Shown here piece by piece: positions 52,028 to 60,965 of a stretch of DNA of 64,000 nt. The notes beneath the pieces are model-generated. The model did no database searches and had not been told where the DNA came from. It was given only the letters and a program-made list of their open reading frames with translations. Origin of the DNA: Rhodanobacteraceae bacterium (GTDB lineage Bacteria > Acidobacteriota > Terriglobia > Terriglobales > Acidobacteriaceae); assembly GCA_903970285.1 (NCBI GenBank), contig CAJCHN010000049.1, positions 1 to 64,000 on the forward strand, read 5' to 3'. How positions within the stretch are numbered: position 1 is the stretch's first letter; each line of letters opens with the position of its first letter. The position numbers and the translations under genes were made by a program.

Positions 52028-53238
52028 CAGCCCCTCAACGCTCCCCGGACGCTCGCCATCCACCCGCGCGGCACCCGCGACGTGACGGCTCCGCCGACGA
52101 GCATCGCCGGATCGACCAGCTCGCGGACCCGCATCTCGGCTTCGTCGAAGCCGGCCTCCCGCAGCAGCTCGCCGAGCATCTCGGCGCCGACGGTGCCGGC
52201 GGCCAGCACCACCCCGGGCGGCACCTGCAGCGTGTCTTCGAAGTATGCGGCCGCCACGCTGAGCGCCTGGGTGATTTCGCGGGCGGCGGCGCGCAGGCGG
52301 CGGGCCTCCCAGCCGGTTTCGGTGATAGGCAGGGGCGGAAGCATGGCCTCGCGGGGCAGCGGTTCATCCGGCGCGACGGCCTGAAAGTCGGCGGCGATCT
52401 GTTCAGCCAGAAGCTCGGCGGCGAGTTCCTCGGCCGCAAGCAGGTGGTGATCGTCGAGTACGCCGTAGCCGTTGAGCGGCTTTTGCATAGCCCACTCGCC
52501 GGCCGAAGACTCAAGATCGACCAGCGGCAGCGGCGGAAGCACTTCGGCCATTTCAGCTGCCATGGCGTCATCGAGCGCCAGGTCAACGGTGCGGTGCAGC
52601 AGCAGCACGCCGCCCTGCACGATGGCGGTGGTCACCGAATTTTCGCCGGCATTGACCACCAGGGTCGCAGCTTCCGTCTCCTGCAGGCCGGCGCATGCGG
52701 CGAGAGTGCTGGGGAGGACGGCGCCGGGTTCGAAACCAGCCTCGCGCACCATGCTTTCATACTCCGCCAGGACATCGCGGGGAACGGCCACCGCGAGCAC
52801 GCGAACCATTGACTTCGACTGCGACATAACCTGGTAGCTGACGACTGCGCCGTCGGCGTCGAAGGGCAGCAGCTTCTTGAGCCGGAAGCGCACGACCGCC
52901 AACGCTTCGACCGGCTTGGCAGGGAGCTGATCAAATTCGAGCAGCAGTACGCGCACCGCGGCGTCCGGCAGCACAAGCGTGGTCTGGCGCTCTTTGAGTG
53001 CGACAGCTTCCAGCGATTTGCGCACGGCCTGGATGGTCTCCCGCCGGGCAGCCGCCGAGGAGGTAGGCGCGAAATCGCCCTTGAGGCCCGGAACCGCGGC
53101 ACCGCCCTGCGGCGACGCGTGCGCGACGGCCGAGAGCAGCGCCTGCGCGTCCTCGGCCCGAGCGGCGACGACGCCCTCCGGCCGAATCTCCACGGCGAGC
53201 CGCGGCCTGGTGCCCAAGGTTGTGGGAATCAACGCCAT
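52027..53238 (-). CDS. pilM: PilM-like actin-fold protein
   Basis: 403 aa cytosolic ATPase-fold protein that binds PilN. Seen: an FtsA/PilM-like pattern with TLVLPDAAVRVLLLEFDQLP, KKLLPFDADGAVVSYQVM, VRVLAVAVPRDVLAEYESMVREAGFEPGAVLPST, TLVVNAGENSVTTAIVQGGVLLLHRTVDL (phosphate-binding loop) and VVLAAGTVGAEMLGELLREA. It begins the operon pilM-pilN-pilO-pilP/gspC-pseudopilin. A 206-bp gap separates it from pilB. Confidence 0.9.
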   Translation of the reverse strand: MALIPTTLGTRPRLAVEIRPEGVVAARAEDAQALLSAVAHASPQGGAAVPGLKGDFAPTSSAAARRETIQAVRKSLEAVALKERQTTLVLPDAAVRVLLLEFDQLPAKPVEALAVVRFRLKKLLPFDADGAVVSYQVMSQSKSMVRVLAVAVPRDVLAEYESMVREAGFEPGAVLPSTLAACAGLQETEAATLVVNAGENSVTTAIVQGGVLLLHRTVDLALDDAMAAEMAEVLPPLPLVDLESSAGEWAMQKPLNGYGVLDDHHLLAAEELAAELLAEQIAADFQAVAPDEPLPREAMLPPLPITETGWEARRLRAAAREITQALSVAAAYFEDTLQVPPGVVLAAGTVGAEMLGELLREAGFDEAEMRVRELVDPAMLVGGAVTSRVPRGWMASVRGALRG

Positions 53239-53444
53239 CGTCTTAGATTACCTGTCGCTCCAGCTTGCTTAGCGATCGGTGTCGAGCACAGATCGCTTGT
53301 TCTTGACGTCCACAACCGAGTATAGAAGCGCGAGGAACGCGAAGGGCCAAGACACGAGGGCCCACAATCGATGGCTTTTCTGCATGCAGACCAGCGTTCC
53401 CTGAGAGACCGGCCCTCTCGTTCTGCGCCATCAGAGACACGCTC

Positions 53445-55082
53445 TTATCGCCCGGCTTCAAGGAACGTGACTTTGTTGATCTCCTTGAGCGTCGTGACGC
53501 CGGCGCGGACACGGTCGAGGGCGGAGTCGCGCAGGAAGGCCATGCCTTTATCGCGAGCCTTCTTGCGAATCTCGCTGCCCGGTTTCTTGGCCAGCAGCAT
53601 CTCGCGAATCTCATCGTCGAGTTCCAGCAGTTCGTGGATGGCCGAACGTCCACGGTAGCCGGTGCCCGCGCACTCCATGCAGCCGGCGCCTTCCTTGAAG
53701 ACGACGCCGCGCCACTCATCCGGTTCGAGGCCGTTCTCGCGCAACTGGTCGTCGGTGTAGTCGACGTTGCGGACACAGAACTCGCACACCTGACGCACCA
53801 GGCGCTGCGCCAGGATGCAATTGAGCGCGGAGACGAAGTTGTACGGCTCGACGCCCATGTTCAGAAAGCGGCCGAGCACGTCGACCACGTTGTTCGCGTG
53901 CACGGTGGTGAAGACCAGGTGGCCGGTGAGCGCGGAGTTGATGGCGATCTGCGCTGTTTCGGCGTCACGGATCTCTCCCACGAGGATCTTGTCGGGGTCG
54001 TGGCGGAGGATGGAGCGCAGGCCGCGGGCGAAGGTCAGACCCTTTTTCTCGTTGACCGGGATCTGAGTGATGCCGCGGATCTGGTACTCGACCGGGTCTT
54101 CGATGGTAATGATCTTGTCTTCTTCGCTCTTGATTTCGTTGAGCGCGGCGTAGAGCGTGGTGGTCTTGCCGGAGCCGGTGGGGCCGGTGACCAGCACCAT
54201 GCCGTACGGCTCCTTAATATAGCGGCGGAAGCGGACGAGATCCTTTTCGGCGAAGCCCACCACATCGAGCGAGAGCTTGGTGAACTTCTCCGACATCGAT
54301 TCCTTGTCGAGCACGCGGAGGACGGCGTTCTCGCCGTGCACGGTGGGCATGATGCTGACGCGAAAGTCGATCAGGCGGCCCTTGTAGCGGACGCGGAAAC
54401 GGCCATCCTGCGGGACGCGGCGCTCGGCGATGTCGAGCTCGGACATGACCTTGATGCGCGAGAGGATGGTCTGGTGGTGCTCGCGGGCGATGGGAGCCAT
54501 GGCCTGCTGCAGCACCCCGTCGATACGGTACTTGACCAGCAGCGAATCGTCGAAGGTCTCCAGATGGATATCGGATGCGCGGCGCTCCAGCGCGGTGAAG
54601 ATGGTGGTATCGACCAGCCGGATGATGGGTGAGATGTCGTCATCGGCGGTCAGCTTCTCGATCGAGATGTTCTCGTCTGCGTTCTCCTCAGAAGAGAGCA
54701 CGTCGAAGGCGAGCCCTTCGCTGGCTTCGTCCAGCACACGCTGCGACTGCTCGGTCTTCTTCAGCAGGTCGGTGATCTGCGAGAGCGTGGCGACGCGGGT
54801 CACCAGGCGGGTGCCGAGCAGGCCTGAAATCTCATCCAGCACCATCAGCTTGGACGGATCGGAGACGGCGATGGCCAGGCGTCCGCCGGCCTGTTCGAGC
54901 GGCACGAAGTTGTAGCGGAACATCATGTCCACGGGCACGCTCTTGAACAGTTCGTGCTGGATCTTGAAGTTCTTGAGGTCTACAAACTCAGAGTGGTAGC
55001 GGCGCGCCAGTGCCCGGGCCCGCTCGGTTTCGTCCATGCCCATGTCGTTGACCGGGATCGGAATTGCTACAGGTGTCGCCAT
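53445..55082 (-). CDS. pilB: PilB/GspE-type assembly ATPase
   Basis: 545 aa. N-terminal GspE_N domain (RRYHSEFVDLKNF, VDMMFRYNFVPLE), then the T2SE ATPase: DIHLETFDDSLLVKYRIDGVL, Walker A GPTGSGKTT (300-308), Asp box TIEDPVEYQ, Walker B ILVGEIRDAET (366-376), the HANN His box and a tetra-Cys zinc site (Cys433, Cys436, Cys468, Cys471). Drives pilus or pseudopilus extension. The ATG at 55082 has AGGAGG about 13 bases upstream; one at 55115 is possible. On the same strand as pilC, which lies 593 bp upstream. Confidence 0.96.
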   Translation of the reverse strand: MATPVAIPIPVNDMGMDETERARALARRYHSEFVDLKNFKIQHELFKSVPVDMMFRYNFVPLEQAGGRLAIAVSDPSKLMVLDEISGLLGTRLVTRVATLSQITDLLKKTEQSQRVLDEASEGLAFDVLSSEENADENISIEKLTADDDISPIIRLVDTTIFTALERRASDIHLETFDDSLLVKYRIDGVLQQAMAPIAREHHQTILSRIKVMSELDIAERRVPQDGRFRVRYKGRLIDFRVSIMPTVHGENAVLRVLDKESMSEKFTKLSLDVVGFAEKDLVRFRRYIKEPYGMVLVTGPTGSGKTTTLYAALNEIKSEEDKIITIEDPVEYQIRGITQIPVNEKKGLTFARGLRSILRHDPDKILVGEIRDAETAQIAINSALTGHLVFTTVHANNVVDVLGRFLNMGVEPYNFVSALNCILAQRLVRQVCEFCVRNVDYTDDQLRENGLEPDEWRGVVFKEGAGCMECAGTGYRGRSAIHELLELDDEIREMLLAKKPGSEIRKKARDKGMAFLRDSALDRVRAGVTTLKEINKVTFLEAGR

Positions 55083-55675
55083 GCCAGTAAGACTCTCCTC
55101 CTGCGAACTCGTCATCCTGCTACCAGACACAATCGACTTCGCCGGACGCCCGCAGCGCGATCGCTTGTGACAAGCTTGGCTACGAGAACGATTGCAGCCG
55201 CTCCAATCCACTGATCCGCAGGATCTCTCGGACAGCTTTGACGAAGGCGCGCCGAGCGCTCCGCAATTGCACCAGGATATTCTTCCAGCGGCCTGCTGAT
55301 CGATATCTTGCCACTTGTGACGAGAAAAGCAATCTCACGGAGGGGTGATGTCGGCAATCGTCAGCTCTCGAGTCAGCCTTGCGGCTAATCAACGCCGCAC
55401 GAGCTCTTGCAGACTGTTTCCGGGGAAGCCGTTTCCGGTCGTGAGAGCCCGTTGATCCGGAATTGGGATGCTCCAGCGCGTCCGTTTCGTCCTCGATGCG
55501 GCTCCATCGAAGGGATGACGCACAACCAGCCTCCCGGACCATGCGTTCCCATGCCGTGCCCTCTAATCTTCTTCTTGTAACGCGTCACTTCTTGCGAGAG
55601 GGACGACGCGAAGCTCTTCTAAACTCCTCACACGCCCCCACGCGGGGCGTGCTTTTTTGCCAGGAAACTTCTCGT
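55083..55675. other. Long intergenic region between pilC and pilB
   Basis: 593 bp, unusually long for this operon. It contains a palindrome GCTTGT-G-ACAAGC (55163-55175) about 80 bp upstream of pilB, a short hairpin CGCGTC/GACGCG (55581-55610), and a strong plus-strand terminator at 55631-55658. No protein-coding gene is supported in it. The minus-strand side must hold the pilB promoter, which I cannot assign. Confidence 0.55.
55631..55658 (+). terminator. Strong terminator on the plus strand within the pilC-pilB gap
   Basis: CACGCCCC / GGGGCGTG 8-bp stem, 5-base loop, followed by C and six T. The T-run is only on the plus strand, which has no annotated gene ending here. It therefore suggests an unannotated short plus-strand transcript, or is a remnant; see findings. 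Confidence 0.8.
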
Positions 55676-56878
55676 CTAGCTGGATCCGGCGCTGGCGTTG
55701 AGGCTGAAGATCGGCAGGTAAAGCGCGATCAGGATGACCACCACCACCGCGCCCATCACCACCAGGATCAGCGGTTCGATGAGGCTCATAATCCAGGCGA
55801 GGTTGGTCTGCACATCCTCTTCGAAGAACTCGGCGACCGAATTGAGCATCTGCGGCAGCGCACCCGTGCTCTCGCCAACTTCGATCATCTCGACGGCGAG
55901 CTCCGGAAAGACCTTGGTGGCGGCCAGGCTGGACGACAATCCGCGGCCTTCGCGCACGGTCTCCACGGAGCGGTAGACAGCGGAACCGATCTGCCGCGAA
56001 TCGATGGCCTTGGCGGCGGTTTCAAGCGAAGGCACCAGGGGCAGGCCGCCGGTGAGCAGGGTCGACAGTGTGCGCGAGAAGAGTCCGACCTGGTACTTGA
56101 TCCAGACCTCGCCCAGGAACGGCGTTCCAATGCGGATGCGGTCGATGGTGCTGGCCCCGGCGTCCGTCCTGGTCCAGCGGAACACGAGGAACCCGAGAAT
56201 GGCTACGATCGGCAGCACATAGACGCCGTAGCTCTGGGCGCGCCGGCCGAGGTCGAGCAGGAAGACGGTCTCCCACGGCAGCTTGGTGCCCAGCTGATCG
56301 TAGAGCTGGGCGAACCGCGGCACCACGAAGGTGATGAGGAAGACCATCATGACGACCACCATGACGATCAGCACCGCCGGGTAGACGAGGCTGGCCTTCA
56401 GCTTCTTGCGAAAGGTCAGGGAGACCCGCTGGAAGTCGAGGAAGCGCTGCAGCACCTCTTCGAGGTTGCCCGAGCGCTCTCCTGCCAGCAGCGTGGTGGT
56501 ATAGACGAGGGGAAATCCGCCCTGCGCCTCGAAGGCGCTCGAGATCGACTCGCCGGTCTTGACGCGCTGCGCCACATCCTCCAGCTGAGCCCGGAAACTG
56601 AGCACCTTCTGCCGCCGCGCCAGCAGGTCGAGCGAGCCGAGGATGGGCAAGCCGGCCTTGATCAGAGTCAGAAACTGGGCGTTGAAGACGAGAAACGTCT
56701 CCAGCTTCACCTTTTTCTTACGGGAATCGCCGCCCAGCAGCCCCTTTGCCTTCACCGAGTAGACGAAGTACCCGGACTGCGTAAAGCGCGCCCGCAGTTC
56801 GTCCGCCGTCGCCGCGGCGTGGGTCTGCTCCTGCACCCGACCCCGCTCATCCGCCAATCTCACTACAAATTCAGTCAT
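55676..56878 (-). CDS. pilC: PilC/GspF-type platform protein
   Basis: 400 aa. Two GspF domains: first with LVFNAQFLTLIKAGLPILGSLDLLARR and FPLVYTTTLLAGERSGNLEEVLQRF, second with LFSRTLSTLLTGGLPLVPSLETAAKAI and FPELAVEMIEVGESTGALPQMLNSVAEFFEEDV. Hydrophobic segments VLIVMVVVMMVFLITFVVP, VYVLPIVAILGFLVF and a C-terminal helix (LILVVMGAVVVVILIALYLPIF). Inner-membrane platform that couples the PilB ATPase to subunit assembly. Upstream of pilB on the same strand and divergent from the S41 gene. Confidence 0.95.
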   Translation of the reverse strand: MTEFVVRLADERGRVQEQTHAAATADELRARFTQSGYFVYSVKAKGLLGGDSRKKKVKLETFLVFNAQFLTLIKAGLPILGSLDLLARRQKVLSFRAQLEDVAQRVKTGESISSAFEAQGGFPLVYTTTLLAGERSGNLEEVLQRFLDFQRVSLTFRKKLKASLVYPAVLIVMVVVMMVFLITFVVPRFAQLYDQLGTKLPWETVFLLDLGRRAQSYGVYVLPIVAILGFLVFRWTRTDAGASTIDRIRIGTPFLGEVWIKYQVGLFSRTLSTLLTGGLPLVPSLETAAKAIDSRQIGSAVYRSVETVREGRGLSSSLAATKVFPELAVEMIEVGESTGALPQMLNSVAEFFEEDVQTNLAWIMSLIEPLILVVMGAVVVVILIALYLPIFSLNASAGSS

Positions 56879-57069
56879 CGGTCACTCGGTGCGCTGTGGG
56901 TTGCTCAGGGTTTAGACGAGCCCCGGCGCCAGTCGTCCTACGCTTTCTGAATCTAACCCAGCCGGGCCGGGCGGCGTGCGGGCGATGCCCCAAGGAAGGC
57001 ACGGGAGTATCATTTCGACACCGGGATACGTCTAACCCGGGACCGTTCGTGAGGAGAGCCCTGCCGACC

Positions 57070-58311
57070 ATGCCGAAGATTTCGAAGATCCTGCTGCTTG
57101 CCGTTTCCGTGGTACTGGTGCTGACTGTATTTCTCGGGGTGCATACGAGCGGGGTCAGCGCGGCGTCGGAGCCGCAGGATGGCGCGTATCGCCAGATCAA
57201 CGTGTACAGCGAGGTGCTGCGGCATATTCAGTCGGACTATGTGACCGATCCGAACATTCCGGCGGTGACCAACGGCGCGCTGCGTGGACTGCTGGAGTCG
57301 CTGGATGCGGACTCGAGCTACCTGACTCCGGAGGACTACAAGGCTTATAAGGCGGACAAGCTGAAGGATGCAGGCCGCGCGCAGGTGGGGCTTGTCGTCT
57401 CGAAGCGGTTCGGCTATGCCACCGTGGTCTCGGTGGTGCCAGGCAGCCCGGCCGACAAGGTGAACCTGACCGACGGCGACATTCTGGAGGCGATCAACGG
57501 CGTGGACACGCGGGATTTGTCGCTGGCGATGATCCAGTTGATGCTGAACGGGCAGCCCGGGACCGAGGTTTCGGTCTCGGTGGTGCGTCCGCGCAAGGCG
57601 GTTCCGGACAAACTGACCATGACGCGGACGCTGGTCGCGGAGCCGCCGGTGGCCGAGACGCTGTATGAAAATGCGAGCATTCTGTATCTGAAGCCGGTCA
57701 TTCTTGATCGCGAGCACGTGAGCGGGGTGGAAGCCAAGCTCAAGGCAGAGGATAAGAACGGAAGCAAGAAGATCCTGCTGGACCTTCGCGACGTGGCGGC
57801 CGGCGACATGGGCGAGGCGACTCGGCTCGCCAACTTCTTCCTGAAGTCGGGCACCATCGCGACGCTGGAGGGACAGAAGGTCGACAAGCAGGTGTTTACG
57901 GCCGATCCGTCCAAGGCGATCGATGCCGCGACCCCGATGGTGGTGCTGGTGAACCGCGGCACAGCCGGCCCGGGTGAGCTGGTGGCAGCGGCGCTGCTCG
58001 ACGATAAGCGCGCCGACCTGGTGGGCGAAAAGACGTTCGGCGAAGGCGCGCAGCAGAAGCTCTTTGAGCTGCCGGACGGCGCGGCGCTGATCCTTTCGGT
58101 GGCGAAGTACGGTTCGCCCTCGGGTAAAAAGCTACAGGACGACGCGGTGACGCCGGGTGTGCTGGTCGCCGGACCGGCGGATGACCAGGCGGCGGCCGAG
58201 GAGGAAGGCGAAACGCCTGATTCTGCGACCGCAACGGTGACCAAGCCGAGCGTGCAGGTGGATGAGCAGTTGACCCGGGCGCTGGACATTCTGAAGGCAA
58301 AGACCGCGTAG
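57070..58311 (+). CDS. S41 family (C-terminal processing protease-like) protein, catalytic dyad lost
   Basis: 413 aa. N-terminal signal or anchor (ILLLAVSVVLVLTVFLGV), helical Ctp_N part with SDYVTDPNI, a PDZ domain at about 105-178 (VVPGSPADKVNLTDGDILEAING), and the tail-specific-protease core at about 200-365. In active CtpA/Prc the nucleophile Ser lies in G-[ST]-A-S-A-S-E and the general-base Lys 25 residues later in TFGKG. Here these are GTAGPGE (Gly300) and TFGEG (Glu325), with the 25-residue spacing kept, so the enzyme is predicted inactive; it may bind peptides through PDZ. A C-terminal acidic region follows. It precedes the class A PBP by 54 bp on the same strand. Confidence 0.9.
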   Translation: MPKISKILLLAVSVVLVLTVFLGVHTSGVSAASEPQDGAYRQINVYSEVLRHIQSDYVTDPNIPAVTNGALRGLLESLDADSSYLTPEDYKAYKADKLKDAGRAQVGLVVSKRFGYATVVSVVPGSPADKVNLTDGDILEAINGVDTRDLSLAMIQLMLNGQPGTEVSVSVVRPRKAVPDKLTMTRTLVAEPPVAETLYENASILYLKPVILDREHVSGVEAKLKAEDKNGSKKILLDLRDVAAGDMGEATRLANFFLKSGTIATLEGQKVDKQVFTADPSKAIDAATPMVVLVNRGTAGPGELVAAALLDDKRADLVGEKTFGEGAQQKLFELPDGAALILSVAKYGSPSGKKLQDDAVTPGVLVAGPADDQAAAEEEGETPDSATATVTKPSVQVDEQLTRALDILKAKTA

Positions 58312-58365
58312 CCGCGGCACCGGCGCAGGCACGTCCACGGTTCAAAGTGCTATCGTTGGAGGGCC

Positions 58366-60948
58366 GTGAACAGCGTCTACAACGACCAGCAGCAGGCCTC
58401 GGAAACGCGAGAGACGAGCACTCCGGCCATGCTGCCGGAGACCCGGCGCGAGCGAATACAACGGCTCTGGCGAACCTTCCTGCTGGACGGCCCGGACTTC
58501 CGGTCGCGGAAATCCGCCGGCTGGGCGATGTTCAAGGTGCTGTTCGCCCTCTCGGCGCTGTTTGGCGCGATGTGCGGGCTGGTGGTCGTTTACTCGATCG
58601 ACCTGCCGCAGATGGAAGAGCTGGCCCGCTATCGTCCCAACACGACGACTGAGTTGCTGGACACCCACGGCCGCGAGATTGGCTCGTTTGCGCTGGAGCG
58701 CCGGGTGGTAATCCCCTATAGCGACGTGCCGCAGTCGTTGCACGACGCGATCATCTCGATTGAAGACAAGAGCTTCGAACGCAACTGGGGCGTGAATCTG
58801 TTCCGGGCGGCCGAGGCCGCATACCTTGACATTCACTCGCACTCGCGGGCGCAGGGATCGTCGACTTTGACGATGCAGCTGGCCCGGAATTTATTCCTGT
58901 CGTCGCAGAAGACCTACAGCCGCAAGCTGCAGGAGATCTTCCTGACAGTGCAGATCGAACGTCGGTTCACCAAGCAGCAGATCTTCACTTTGTACGTGAA
59001 TCAGATCTATCTGGGCCATGGCCGGTACGGGTTTGAGGCGGGCAGTGAGTTCTATTTTTCGAAGCATGTCAAGGACCTGAGCCTGGCCGAGTCGGCTTTG
59101 CTGGCTGCGCTGCCCAAGGGGCCGGAGTACTACTCGCCTTTGCGCAATCCGGACAGGGCGATTCGCCGGCGCAACCTGGTTCTGAGCGAGATGGAGCACG
59201 ACGGCAAAATCTCGCCCGAGCAGGCGGCTTCGGCGATGGCCGAGCCGCTCGGCCTGAAGATCGAGACTCCGCCGAACAGCATCGCCCCGTATTTTGTTGA
59301 GGAGGTACGACGCCAACTGGAGAAGGAGTACGGGGTCGACGAGGTACACGGCGCCGGACTGCGGGTGTACACCACGCTCGACCTCGATCTGCAGAAGGTG
59401 GCGAACCAGGCGGTGCTCGATGGTGTGGCGCGCTACGAGCGGCGTCGCGGCTGGAAGGGCAACCTGCAGAACGTGGCGGCCGCAGGACTCGATATGGAGA
59501 CGTACCGCCATCCGGACTGGACGCAGGCGGTCGTGGATGGAGAGTACATCCACGGCATGGTGACGGAAGTGACCGCGAAGCGGGTCATGGTGAAGGTGGG
59601 AACTGCGCAGACCGCGGAACTCAGCCCTCCGGACTGGGCCTGGACCCAGGTGGTCTCCGCCGAATCCCTGTTGAAGGTTGGGGATCTGGTCTACGTGAAG
59701 GTGGGCGTCGCTGAACCCGACCTGACTCTGCACGCCACCCTGCAGCAGGACTCGGGCGCGCAGGGGTCGCTGATGGCGATCGATAACTCGAACGGCGAAG
59801 TGCTGGCCATGGTGGGCGGGCGCGATTTCGCGCTGAGCCAGTTCAACCGGGCGACGCAGTCGCAGCGGCAAGTGGGTTCGTCGTTCAAGCCGTATGTGTA
59901 CACGGCAGCGCTCGAGAGTGGAATGAAGCCGAGCGACATCGTCGTCGATGCGCCGACGAGCTTCCGCACGCCGAGCGGCTGGTATACGCCACACAACTAC
60001 GAGCCGGACTGGAAGGGCGCGATGACCCTGACCCAGGCCTTCGCCGAATCGCGGAACATTCCGGCATTGAAGCTGGCCGATCACGTGGGGATCAAGACGG
60101 TCATCGCGACCGCCCAGCGGTTCGGCATCACCAGTCCGCTGCCGGCGTTTCTGCCGATCGCCATCGGCGCTGCGGATATCACGCTGGCCGAACAAGTGGG
60201 CGCGTACACGGTCTTCCCCAATGATGGCATCCGCATTGAGCCGCACTACATTCGGCGGGTCACGGAGACGGATGGAGTGCCGCTGGACACGCATAATCCC
60301 AAGGTGAGCGAGGTCATCTCGGTCGAGACCGCGCGCAACATGATGATCATGTTGAAGGCGGTGACGACGTACGGCACTGCGGGGATCGTCTCGAACATGC
60401 ATCATCCGTTTGGCGGCAAGACGGGCACGACCAACGACTTCACGGACGCATGGTTTGTGGGATTTTCGCCGTCGGTCACCTGCGGGGTGTGGATCGGTTT
60501 CGATACCCGCGAATCGCTGGGGCCGAAGGAGACGGGAGCCAAGGCGGCCTTGCCCATCTGGATGGACTTCATGCAGGCGGCGATCGAGGGCAAGGACGAC
60601 GAGGAGTTCCCCAGCGCCAACGCGCCGAAGAAGGTGCTGCAGGTTCCAGTGACCGACGACACCGCCACGCCGGATCAGCCGGCACCGCCGAACGATTCGA
60701 ATATGGATAACGGCGATACGGGCAGCGGCGATACGGATGCGAGCCCTTCCGGCAGCGACGGCGTAAAGCCGGCGCCGGAACAGAAGACGCCGGATCCACA
60801 GAGCATCCCGGTCGCGCCGCCATCGCCCACCGTCATCACTCAGGCTCCGGTGATCATCCCGGCGAAGCCGACCGTGCAGCCGCCGCCATTACCTCGGACG
60901 TTCAAGGCGACGCCAAAGCCTGCGAAGCCTCCAACGGATGCGAATTGA
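58366..60948 (+). CDS. Class A penicillin-binding protein (PBP1A-like)
   Basis: 860 aa bifunctional peptidoglycan synthase. Cytosolic tail and one membrane helix (MFKVLFALSALFGAMCGLVVVY), GT51 domain (ISIEDKSFERNWGVNLFRAAEAA with catalytic Glu, GSSTLTMQLARNL, KLQEIFLTVQIERRFTKQQI), then transpeptidase domain with SxxK at Ser505-Lys508 (GSSFKPY), SRN in AFAESRNIPALK and KTGT in GGKTGTTND. A long acidic Asp/Ser/Pro-rich tail ends it. GTG at 58366 follows GGAGGG closely. The S41-like gene upstream may be cotranscribed. Confidence 0.95.
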   Translation: MNSVYNDQQQASETRETSTPAMLPETRRERIQRLWRTFLLDGPDFRSRKSAGWAMFKVLFALSALFGAMCGLVVVYSIDLPQMEELARYRPNTTTELLDTHGREIGSFALERRVVIPYSDVPQSLHDAIISIEDKSFERNWGVNLFRAAEAAYLDIHSHSRAQGSSTLTMQLARNLFLSSQKTYSRKLQEIFLTVQIERRFTKQQIFTLYVNQIYLGHGRYGFEAGSEFYFSKHVKDLSLAESALLAALPKGPEYYSPLRNPDRAIRRRNLVLSEMEHDGKISPEQAASAMAEPLGLKIETPPNSIAPYFVEEVRRQLEKEYGVDEVHGAGLRVYTTLDLDLQKVANQAVLDGVARYERRRGWKGNLQNVAAAGLDMETYRHPDWTQAVVDGEYIHGMVTEVTAKRVMVKVGTAQTAELSPPDWAWTQVVSAESLLKVGDLVYVKVGVAEPDLTLHATLQQDSGAQGSLMAIDNSNGEVLAMVGGRDFALSQFNRATQSQRQVGSSFKPYVYTAALESGMKPSDIVVDAPTSFRTPSGWYTPHNYEPDWKGAMTLTQAFAESRNIPALKLADHVGIKTVIATAQRFGITSPLPAFLPIAIGAADITLAEQVGAYTVFPNDGIRIEPHYIRRVTETDGVPLDTHNPKVSEVISVETARNMMIMLKAVTTYGTAGIVSNMHHPFGGKTGTTNDFTDAWFVGFSPSVTCGVWIGFDTRESLGPKETGAKAALPIWMDFMQAAIEGKDDEEFPSANAPKKVLQVPVTDDTATPDQPAPPNDSNMDNGDTGSGDTDASPSGSDGVKPAPEQKTPDPQSIPVAPPSPTVITQAPVIIPAKPTVQPPPLPRTFKATPKPAKPPTDAN

Positions 60949-60965
60949 CGAGATCTTACGATGGA

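Noticed and set aside
58891-60405. A 504-codon minus-strand frame opposite the PBP
   Set aside because: Shadow frame of a high-GC gene; no family match.
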